A stretch of 5,669 nt of DNA from CAYJAD01 sp964370015. GTDB lineage: Bacteria; Desulfobacterota; Desulfovibrionia; Desulfovibrionales; Desulfovibrionaceae. A model generated the notes under the pieces. It made no database searches. It had not been told where the DNA came from and saw nothing but the letters and a program-made list of their open reading frames with translations. The position numbers were made by a program, and so were the translations under genes. Shown in pieces: positions 1 through 5,669 of this stretch (positions are counted from its first letter, which is position 1; each line of letters starts with the position of its first letter). The DNA lies in NCBI GenBank assembly GCA_964370015.1, contig CAYJHD010000115.1, forward strand, positions 1 through 5,669, in the 5' to 3' direction.

Positions 1-29
1 CAAAGATCCAAACTTTCTTCTACATAATA

Positions 30-1382
30 TTACAGCTTATCAAAGATGGAGCCTTTACCGGCGAAGAAGAGTTTTTCGTGTAGGCGCGCGGCGGAGGCAT
101 CGCTCATACAAGCAATATAGTCACAAATGACGCGCATTTTGGCAGTTTGGCTTTCTTGGTTAAGAAAGTGTTTTTTCACTTCCCACGGCAGAAGTTTTTC
201 AGGGTTGGAAGCAAATACGTCGAAAAGCTCCACAACTATTTTGCGACCTCGGAACTCTTGTATTTGTAAATTGGGCGAAGAAATCACCAATTCAAAAACC
301 AAATCCCCCATGAGATTTTGTAATTTTTCGGCGCTTTCTTCAAAGTGGGCGCGGTAGGAAATGAGCGGGCAAGCTCCATCTATGCCGCTTTCTTTCACCA
401 TGGTGTGGGTAATCATATAATGCACGAGGCCGCCAATGCGCCCTTTGCGTAAGTATTCGGCTTGGGAGAATAAGTCATCGGCCACTTCTTGGGGGGAAAA
501 GCCGCAAGCCAGAAAAATGTCTTCTTTACCGCAAATATAATCTTCCCACATATCTCTGGTGAGCATGCCAAGGGTGACGGCGTCTTCAAGGTCGTGTAGG
601 CCGTAAGAGATGTCGTCGGACAAATCCATGATGGAAGCGTCCAGCGATTTATGCAGGGTTTTTTTGTGCTTTGGCTTTTTGGGCGTGGAGAGATCTTGCG
701 ATGCGCAGAATTCTTTTGCTGTAGAACCCAAGGGACTAAAAACCCAATTCACCACATCTTGTTCGGCGTCCAAATAGCACTTGGGGGGGTGCTGTTCTTG
801 GGAATTAAAGAGCCAACGCGGAGAGCAAACTTGCCGTCCATAAGCACTTTCATTGACCAAAGCCGAATAGGCTGCGGGGTATTTTAGTACACCCAATAAA
901 AGACGACGCGTGGGATTGAGGCCATGATTTGGCGTGTATTGCTCCAGTAAAGAAAGAATGCGTAAGGTTTGCCCATTGCCTTCAAAACCACCATAATCAC
1001 GCATGCAAAAATTCAGCGCCGTTTCGCCGCCGTGTCCATAAGGAGGATGCCCAAGGTCATGGGCAAGACAAATGGCCGAAAGCAAGCGTTCGTCGGGCAA
1101 GGCTTCTGCTATGGGAGTGTTTTCGTAGAGCTCGTGTAAATATTTGATGATACCAGAGCTCACTTGAGCCACTTCCATGGAGTGGGTGAGGCGCGTGCGA
1201 TAAAAATCGCTTTGCCCAAGGTCCATGACTTGCGTTTTGGATTGTAAGCGACGAAAGGCCGCCGAGTGGATAATGCGAGCATAATCGCGATCCCAAGGGG
1301 AGCGCACATCATGGCTGCGCTGAGGCGGGGCATGGCGACGTTCAGACCATGGTTTTTGCCATTCTTTTGTTGTGTCTTGCAT
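30..1382 (-). CDS. dgt: dGTP triphosphohydrolase-like HD-domain protein
   Basis: Predicted cytosolic metal-dependent hydrolase that splits dGTP (possibly other dNTPs) into deoxynucleoside and triphosphate, adjusting the dNTP pool. The 450-residue protein is full length for the dGTPase-like family. Seen directly: the N-terminal family motif DYARIIHSAAFRRLQSKTQV (residues 33-52). HD metal ligands follow at H67 (in RLTHSMEV), H108-D109 (in AHDLGHPPYGHGGE) and D257 (in DLSDDISYGLHDLEDA). H117 and E120 match the further active-site positions, and GGFEGNGQTLRIL is at 131-143. A Lys-rich stretch (about 235-245) precedes the last metal ligand. By recall, the overall pattern resembles the dGTPase-like subfamily common in gammaproteobacteria, which includes a Shewanella enzyme reported to act against phage. 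The ATG start is supported by GAGGAA just upstream; the stop is TAA at 30-32. It is divergent from trmFO, and no terminator is visible in the 29 bases left downstream. The family is sure; exact substrate and role are inferred. Confidence 0.93.
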   Translation of the reverse strand: MQDTTKEWQKPWSERRHAPPQRSHDVRSPWDRDYARIIHSAAFRRLQSKTQVMDLGQSDFYRTRLTHSMEVAQVSSGIIKYLHELYENTPIAEALPDERLLSAICLAHDLGHPPYGHGGETALNFCMRDYGGFEGNGQTLRILSLLEQYTPNHGLNPTRRLLLGVLKYPAAYSALVNESAYGRQVCSPRWLFNSQEQHPPKCYLDAEQDVVNWVFSPLGSTAKEFCASQDLSTPKKPKHKKTLHKSLDASIMDLSDDISYGLHDLEDAVTLGMLTRDMWEDYICGKEDIFLACGFSPQEVADDLFSQAEYLRKGRIGGLVHYMITHTMVKESGIDGACPLISYRAHFEESAEKLQNLMGDLVFELVISSPNLQIQEFRGRKIVVELFDVFASNPEKLLPWEVKKHFLNQESQTAKMRVICDYIACMSDASAARLHEKLFFAGKGSIFDKL

Positions 1383-1385
1383 AAG

Positions 1386-1391
1386 TTCCTC
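1386..1391 (-). promoter_or_regulatory. ribosome binding site of dgt
   Basis: On the minus strand, GAGGAA lies 3 bases before the ATG at 1382 (5 bases from the end of GAGG). It supports that ATG as the start. The spacing is slightly short but usable. Confidence 0.65.
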
Positions 1392-1404
1392 ACTTTAATA
1401 TACT

Positions 1405-1433
1405 ATTTTTGCTTTTGTAAGCCGTATTGTCAA
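1405..1433 (-). promoter_or_regulatory. probable sigma70-type promoter of dgt
   Basis: The minus strand has an exact TTGACA -35 hexamer at 1428-1433. At the ideal 17-base spacing is AAAAAT (1405-1410), which matches 4 of 6 positions of TATAAT but lacks the first T. Transcription would begin near 1398, giving a leader of about 15 bases that includes the ribosome binding site. The -35 is convincing and the -10 is weak. A nearby TATATT lies too far from this -35 (25 bases) to be paired with it. Confidence 0.5.
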
Positions 1434-1492
1434 GTGAAGTTTTGTAGATAGCAGTATGCGTATATGAGGCTCACGCAGACATGGGAAATACT

Positions 1493-1522
1493 TTGACAGT
1501 GTGAAGGGGAACGCGGTATATG
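1493..1522 (+). promoter_or_regulatory. probable sigma70-type promoter of trmFO
   Basis: An exact TTGACA -35 at 1493-1498 is followed after 18 bases by TATATG at 1517-1522, which matches TATAAT at its first four positions; GTATAT one base earlier would give a 17-base spacer. Transcription would start near 1529, about 24 bases before the trmFO ATG. It is the only good promoter-like pair seen on this strand in the divergent region. Confidence 0.6.
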
Positions 1523-1541
1523 CACAACAGTCTTTTTTCAT

Positions 1542-1547
1542 AAGGAA
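1542..1547 (+). promoter_or_regulatory. ribosome binding site of trmFO
   Basis: AAGGAA ends 5 bases before the ATG at 1553. This is good Shine-Dalgarno spacing and fixes that ATG as the trmFO start, which also places the FAD-binding GxGxxG motif at the expected distance from the N-terminus. Confidence 0.75.
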
Positions 1548-1552
1548 TAATT

Positions 1553-2920
1553 ATGTCATCATCTTCTTCAGTAAAAATAGCCATCATTGGTGGCGGCTTA
1601 GCTGGCACCGAATGTGCGCTTACTTTGGCCCGCTTTGGTATATCTTCTTGCCTTTTTGAACAAAAACCAGAGCACATGTCCCCTGCGCATCAATTGCAAG
1701 ACCTTGGTGAATTGGTATGTTCTAATTCATTACGCTCCAACGAGCTTTCTTCGGGCATTGGGCTTTTAAAACAAGAAATGCGTGAATTGGATAGCCCATT
1801 CATGCGCCATGCCGACGCCAGTGCCGTGCCTGCCGGCAAGGCTCTTGCTGTGGATAGAGAGGTTTTTGCGAGAAATATCACAGAAGAAGTGATGGCTTGT
1901 CCGCTCATTACAGTGCAAAGACAGCAAGTTCAATCTCTTGAGGATGCTGCTCTGCAAGAATTTACCCATGTGGTGCTGGCGGCAGGGCCTTTGGCATCGG
2001 ACTCCTTGGCGGCTTCTTTGAGTGAAGCTGTGGGTGGCGGGCAACTCTATTTCTACGATGCCATTGCTCCCATTGTTTCTGCCGATTCCTTGGATAGAAG
2101 CATTGTATTTCGAGGCTCGCGCTATCAAGAACCAGAAGAGGCCGCTTTAACGGGTGAATACCTCAACTGCCCCATGGAAAAGGATGAATACCTTGCCTTT
2201 TATGAGGCACTTTTGGAAGGCGATAAGGTGCAAGCCAAAGATTTCGAAAAGGAAATTCACTTTGAAGGGTGCATGCCCATTGAAGCCTTGGCAGAGCGTG
2301 GCGCACGCACGTTGACTTTTGGCCCCTTGAAGCCCGTGGGTTTTGTGGATCCGCGCACAGGTCGTCGCCCTTATGCCATCATCCAATTGCGCACAGAAAA
2401 TCTTAATGAGTCCATGTATAATTTGGTGGGATGTCAAACCAAGCTCACTTACGGCGCGCAGCAAAAAATATTTCGCATGATACCGGGGCTTGAGCAGGCA
2501 GAATTTGTGCGTTTTGGTTCCATGCATCGCAATACCTATGTGAATGCGCCCAAGGTACTGGAAGAAAATCTTTGCCTCAAAGGTTATACAGCGAAAAATG
2601 TACGCCTGGCCGGGCAAATCACCGGTGTGGAAGGCTATGTGGAGTCGGCGGCATGTGGCTTGTGGGCGGCTTTAACCTTGGTGGCAGAACTGCAGGATAA
2701 AAAGCTGATAACGCCGCCGGTGACCAGTGCTTTGGGGGCGCTCATGCAGCATCTGCGCACGGAAGTGAAAAAATTCCAGCCTTCCAATGCGCATTTTGGG
2801 CTCATGCCGGAACTTGGCGTGAGGGCTAAAAAGGCTGAGCGTAAAGTCATGTATGCCAGCCGCGCCAGAGAGAGCTTTGCTGGGTGGCTGCAAGAGCATA
2901 AAGAACAGGGATTTGTTTAA
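1553..2920 (+). CDS. trmFO: TrmFO, folate-dependent tRNA (uracil-54-C5)-methyltransferase
   Basis: Cytosolic flavoprotein that makes 5-methyluridine at position 54 in the tRNA T loop. The family takes the carbon from 5,10-methylene-tetrahydrofolate and the reducing power from NAD(P)H through FAD, unlike SAM-using TrmA. At 455 residues it is full length. Seen in order: the N-terminal dinucleotide-binding fold IAIIGGGLAGTE (9-20) with FEQKPE (35-40) closing the second strand. Next is ELVCSNSLRSNEL (53-65), whose C56 corresponds to one conserved redox/catalytic cysteine (C53 in Bacillus subtilis). FEGCMPIEALAERG (237-250) follows, with C240 matching the other (C226 in B. subtilis). Further family blocks are FGPLKPVGF (256-264), NLVGCQTKLTYGAQQ (290-304), FGSMHRNTYVNAP (321-333) and the FAD-contacting GQITGVEGYVESAACG (354-369). 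The only oddity is a Ser run at residues 2-6. It has its own promoter and a terminator just after the TAA, so it is probably monocistronic. Identification is secure. Confidence 0.97.
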   Translation: MSSSSSVKIAIIGGGLAGTECALTLARFGISSCLFEQKPEHMSPAHQLQDLGELVCSNSLRSNELSSGIGLLKQEMRELDSPFMRHADASAVPAGKALAVDREVFARNITEEVMACPLITVQRQQVQSLEDAALQEFTHVVLAAGPLASDSLAASLSEAVGGGQLYFYDAIAPIVSADSLDRSIVFRGSRYQEPEEAALTGEYLNCPMEKDEYLAFYEALLEGDKVQAKDFEKEIHFEGCMPIEALAERGARTLTFGPLKPVGFVDPRTGRRPYAIIQLRTENLNESMYNLVGCQTKLTYGAQQKIFRMIPGLEQAEFVRFGSMHRNTYVNAPKVLEENLCLKGYTAKNVRLAGQITGVEGYVESAACGLWAALTLVAELQDKKLITPPVTSALGALMQHLRTEVKKFQPSNAHFGLMPELGVRAKKAERKVMYASRARESFAGWLQEHKEQGFV

Positions 2921-2921
2921 G

Positions 2922-2969
2922 AAAAAATACTAAGGGGAAGGCAGGTTTTGTTTTCCCCTTAGTACTTTT
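2922..2969. terminator. bidirectional intrinsic terminator between convergent genes
   Basis: A perfect 12-base inverted repeat, TACTAAGGGGAA at 2928-2939 against TTCCCCTTAGTA at 2953-2964, encloses a 13-base loop that could close slightly through G-T wobbles. On the minus strand the stem is followed by six T (complement of 2922-2927), a classical tract for ending the large gene. On the plus strand it is followed by CTTTT (2965-2969), a weaker tract for ending trmFO. It fills almost the entire 58-base gap between the two converging genes. Confidence 0.85.
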
Positions 2970-2978
2970 AGATGTGGG

Positions 2979-5669
2979 CTAGTTTTTAGCGTTTAAATGG
3001 CGTTTAAGAATGGCATTTTCCGTTTTTAAGGCCATGTGCGCTTGTGAGAGCTCAAGAAGCTCTTGCTGTGTTTGTTTCAATTCTTGCATGGCCAAATTTT
3101 GCGCCTCTTGCATTTGTGATATGACAGCATTAAAATCTTGCATTTCTCTTGCGTACTCTCTTTCTTTATCAGTGTGCATGGGAAATACAACCTTGGTATA
3201 TTCAAGACCTGTTTTATGCTCTAAGGGGTCGATGGTTTGAAAGAGTTTTCCCGTAACTTCCCCATCGCTGACTGGATGTAAGACCCACGCGTATTCAATG
3301 AAGTCTTCATAGCCCATGAGGCTAATGTTTTTATCTTCAAAAACTTTTTTTCGTTGGCTAACTTCTTTGGTTCGCCAGAGTATGGTTTGCGGATTACCGT
3401 TGTCTATTTGCGTACAATAAGAAAATTCCGGATAGATATCGTGAATGGCAAATATGACTTTGAATACGTCACCATGCCATGCTGCGCTTTGATCAAAGCC
3501 GGCGCATCTTTTCCATAATACACTGTTTCTATGTGAACTTAGTGCAGAGAAAAAACTGTGCGGCACGGTGTCGTCAATGACCCATATGGTATTTTCATGC
3601 GCATAGGCAAGGCTGTTTTCAAAATCTCGTAGGGTTTGCTCATAGGTGTGAAGACCATCAATGAACATCACATCAAACTTGAAATCTTGATCATGATATT
3701 TGCTTCGCAAATTTTGGGCGCGTGTGGGGAGATGCTCAAAAAAAGTGTCAGATGTTTCACTATATAGATGAATATTTTCTGAAGCGTAGTCTTCTGGAGG
3801 AAAACAGAAATTAGGATCTACGCCCACCTTGAAAGGAACATCCAGTTCTAAAAAAGTTTGACCTTGAAAAACGCCTATTTCCAAATAGCTTTGCGCATAG
3901 ATCATGTCGATATACGATTGAATACGTGCCCTGGTGGGAGTATCTCGGTAGAAGAGAGTGAGATCACTTAATTCCTTGGGGAATCTTTTGCATATATGTT
4001 GGACTCTATACTGTTCCAATTCTTGCTTACGTATACTGTCGTAAGGCTCCACGGCCATGGCCAGGCGCGCGCAATCTATGGCTTTATATAAATCACCCTG
4101 GGCTGCATACATTGCAGCCTTTTGTGCATGGGGCTCGCTCCAAAAAGGATTTGTGTGAATACTCTCGTTTATGAGGGTTGTCAGGGCTCCATAGTTTTTA
4201 TTTTGACGTAAATAGGTGGCCAAGTGGCTTTTACATGCAAAATTACGCGGTTCCATTTCCACAGCTTTGTGAGCGTATTCTATGGCTTTGAGGAGATTTC
4301 CCATGTGGGCGTAAGTGGCTGCGTTTTGAGTAAATCTTTCGGCGGCGCGGGGGTTGCTTTGTAAAGCTTTGGCCAAAATCTCTATGGCTTTTTGAGGTTC
4401 ACCTTTTTGACGTAAATAATGAGCCCATTGTTCTTGGTGAGCCAAGTTTTCCGGTGCCATTTCCACAGCTTTTTGTATGCAAGGGAGCGCTTTTTCTAAA
4501 GCTCCTTGCGCGTGATGAACACTGGCAAGCAAAGCGTAACCGTCGTCCCATGTGGTATTGTGTTGCAATGTTCTGCCGATAAGCTTTTTACACGCATCAT
4601 GGTCGCCGTTTTCGAGAAGGTATTGAATGAGCTCCTTTTTACGCTTAAGTTTATTTGGCTCAATTTCCGTAGCTTTTTGTGCGTATTCCAGTGCCATGTC
4701 TAAGTTTTTTTGTGCATGATAAATGGAAGCAATTTGAGCTAAAGGTTTACTCCATGTGGGATTGTCTTTTACCAATTGCTCTTGCAATTGAAGGGCTTGA
4801 TCAAATTTTCCTTCAATGAGAAAAAGCTCTGTGAGTTTTTTGTAGAGTGCTAAATTTTTCGGTGCATTGGCTAACTTGCTTTGTAATATTTGTATGTGAT
4901 GTTGATGCTTTTTTAGCGGTAAAGGTAAGCAGGCATTCTGTTGCAAATGATATTGCTGTAAAGCTCGGTAGTAGTCTTCATACATAAAATCTTCTAAAAG
5001 ATTTTTTTCCTTTAAGTGCTTAAAAATACGCTGTGATTTTGTATACTCTTTGCGTTGATAGAGGAAGTGGGCGTGTGCATAAAGTTTTTGTGCCGGCGTG
5101 CAAGGCTTGGGCTCTTGGTAATACGAGGCAGGCACAGTGAGATGTTCTTTTTCTAGGGGGGTTGGCTTTGTAAATAGCTCAGGATACGCATGAAGGTCTT
5201 GTGTAAAGTCTTTGGTGAGTGCGAGTATATGCTCCAATTGCTCAAGGTCCAAGGTGAAGGCATCGTTAGCCTCATCTAGATGGTCAGTGTAAAGCACTTT
5301 CTTAGTGGCGTGGAAGAGATGATAGTTGTCTGAGGCATGATTTGCTATGATATTAAACGTGTTTCCATGTTCTCTGGGAATGACCACAAAGCGCGTCCGC
5401 AAATCTTTGGAAAGCAACAAACTGTGCTGAGCTGAACCACCAATCATAAAGCATACTTCAGCTGTACCCATGGCTTTGAGTTGTTGAGCTACGCTAAGCT
5501 TTTCCGGATAAACTACGTGCCAGCCTCTTTTTTTGAGTAAGAGCTCCACCTTATCTTCATTGGCGCAGCTTCGTATTTTTGAGCGCGAAAAGTATACATA
5601 CTTACCGGGGACAGGAGTGTGGTGGTAATGGCGTAAAAACTGAGCTTGCTCTGGGTGGATATGGGTATT
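2979..5669 (-). CDS. partial GT61 glycosyltransferase-TPR-methyltransferase-coiled-coil protein
   Basis: The gene is open to the right edge, so only the C-terminal 896 residues are visible (numbered from the edge) and the true start is outside. Residues 1 to about 165 look like the C-terminal half of a GT61 (DUF563) glycosyltransferase: YVYFSRSK (24-31), NED (37-39), RGWHVVYPEKLSVAQQL (48-64) and MIGGSAQHSLL (75-85). Residues about 190-270 are helical and possibly degenerate TPR; 273-544 are eight gapless 34-residue TPR units. A class I SAM methyltransferase of the Methyltransf_24 type follows: YLEIGVFQGQTF (595-606, glycine-rich loop), VGVDPN (615-620), FDVMFIDGLHTYEQTLRDFE (665-684) and WVIDDTVPHS (696-705). 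The tail (about 833-893) is a Gln/Glu/Leu-rich coiled coil. No signal peptide or membrane segment is visible, so it is probably cytosolic, perhaps held near the membrane. Likely role, by inference: transfer and methylation of sugars on a surface glycan (capsule, O-antigen) or a glycosylated protein. Substrates are unknown. The stop is TAG at 2979-2981, just before the shared terminator. Confidence 0.8.
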   Translation of the reverse strand, partial: NTHIHPEQAQFLRHYHHTPVPGKYVYFSRSKIRSCANEDKVELLLKKRGWHVVYPEKLSVAQQLKAMGTAEVCFMIGGSAQHSLLLSKDLRTRFVVIPREHGNTFNIIANHASDNYHLFHATKKVLYTDHLDEANDAFTLDLEQLEHILALTKDFTQDLHAYPELFTKPTPLEKEHLTVPASYYQEPKPCTPAQKLYAHAHFLYQRKEYTKSQRIFKHLKEKNLLEDFMYEDYYRALQQYHLQQNACLPLPLKKHQHHIQILQSKLANAPKNLALYKKLTELFLIEGKFDQALQLQEQLVKDNPTWSKPLAQIASIYHAQKNLDMALEYAQKATEIEPNKLKRKKELIQYLLENGDHDACKKLIGRTLQHNTTWDDGYALLASVHHAQGALEKALPCIQKAVEMAPENLAHQEQWAHYLRQKGEPQKAIEILAKALQSNPRAAERFTQNAATYAHMGNLLKAIEYAHKAVEMEPRNFACKSHLATYLRQNKNYGALTTLINESIHTNPFWSEPHAQKAAMYAAQGDLYKAIDCARLAMAVEPYDSIRKQELEQYRVQHICKRFPKELSDLTLFYRDTPTRARIQSYIDMIYAQSYLEIGVFQGQTFLELDVPFKVGVDPNFCFPPEDYASENIHLYSETSDTFFEHLPTRAQNLRSKYHDQDFKFDVMFIDGLHTYEQTLRDFENSLAYAHENTIWVIDDTVPHSFFSALSSHRNSVLWKRCAGFDQSAAWHGDVFKVIFAIHDIYPEFSYCTQIDNGNPQTILWRTKEVSQRKKVFEDKNISLMGYEDFIEYAWVLHPVSDGEVTGKLFQTIDPLEHKTGLEYTKVVFPMHTDKEREYAREMQDFNAVISQMQEAQNLAMQELKQTQQELLELSQAHMALKTENAILKRHLNAKN
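4038..4853 (-). repeat. 204-base imperfect tandem repeat encoding eight TPR units
   Basis: The 816 bases encode eight 34-residue TPR units without a gap or insertion (visible-protein residues 273-544). They alternate in two types, so the true period is 68 residues or 204 bases, present four times. Position 32 of a unit is Pro in seven of eight, and position 20 is Ala in six of eight. Even units end in variants of KAVEMEPRN; three of the four odd units end in Trp at position 34. The period is visible in DNA: TTTTGACGTAAATA starts at 4201 and 4405, and CCATTTCCACAGCTTT starts at 4253 and 4457 with a diverged copy at 4661, all exactly 204 bases apart. This points to duplication of a two-TPR module. 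Confidence 0.85.

Noticed and set aside
1..29. Possible terminator downstream of dgt
   Set aside because: The 29 bases after the stop contain no stem followed by a T tract. A terminator may lie outside the window.
645..683. Lys-rich stretch in dgt as a foreign insertion
   Set aside because: From memory, related dGTPase-like proteins carry a similar basic segment before the last metal-binding Asp, so it is probably a family trait.
1454..1505. Very short upstream frames in the divergent region (ATGCGTATATGA, and a seven-codon frame from 1481)
   Set aside because: Too short, without a ribosome binding site or regulatory codon run, and lying upstream of the predicted trmFO transcription start, so they are unlikely to be leader peptides.
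1471..1677. Minus-strand open frame over the trmFO promoter and start (and similar frames on the strands opposite dgt, trmFO and the large gene)
   Set aside because: They overlap securely identified genes, show no recognisable domain or composition of a real protein, and lack convincing ribosome binding sites. They are shadows of the real reading frames.
30..2920. dgt and trmFO as parts of one joint nucleotide/folate system
   Set aside because: They are divergently transcribed with separate promoters, and both are common conserved genes. Adjacency alone does not support a shared pathway.
4038..4853. Periodic repeats as a CRISPR array or non-coding satellite
   Set aside because: The period is a multiple of three, the repeats are imperfect and coding, and they translate to a clean TPR array in an open frame.

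Overview
The window holds two complete conserved housekeeping-type genes and the 3' part of a large multidomain gene, with short intergenic regions of 170 and 58 bases. There is no rRNA, tRNA, CRISPR array, transposase or integrase gene, and no gene-free stretch longer than about 300 bases. The source is a bacterium. The clearest taxonomic hint is TrmFO, the folate- and FAD-dependent tRNA m5U54 enzyme, which is found in Firmicutes, alpha- and deltaproteobacteria and some other phyla and is generally replaced by TrmA in gammaproteobacteria. From memory, the TrmFO sequence reads most like Desulfovibrionales (Desulfobacterota) homologues. This placement is a tentative inference, not the result of a search.

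Layout: (1) bases 30-1382, minus strand, a dGTP triphosphohydrolase-like HD-domain enzyme (dgt). (2) Bases 1383-1552, a divergent promoter region with an exact TTGACA -35 hexamer on each strand. (3) Bases 1553-2920, plus strand, trmFO. (4) Bases 2921-2978, a convergent intergenic gap filled by a hairpin with a T-run on either side, so a probable bidirectional terminator. (5) Bases 2979 to the right edge, minus strand, the C-terminal 896 residues of a large protein. It carries the end of a GT61-type glycosyltransferase domain, a TPR array with eight gapless 34-residue units, a class I SAM-dependent methyltransferase domain of the Methyltransf_24 kind, and a C-terminal coiled coil. Its start lies outside the window.

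Each gene appears to be its own transcription unit within the window. dgt (dNTP pool control) and trmFO (tRNA T-loop methylation) share a regulatory region, but nothing shows that they act in one pathway. The large gene looks like an accessory surface-glycan gene. It combines sugar-transfer and methyl-transfer modules on one chain, and in hand-counted sample lines it is more AT-rich (about 41% GC) than dgt (about 48%) or trmFO (about 53%). It is the least ordinary part of the window. Its domain fusion, the 204-base repeat period in its TPR region and its methyltransferase-plus-coiled-coil tail are the observations most worth following.
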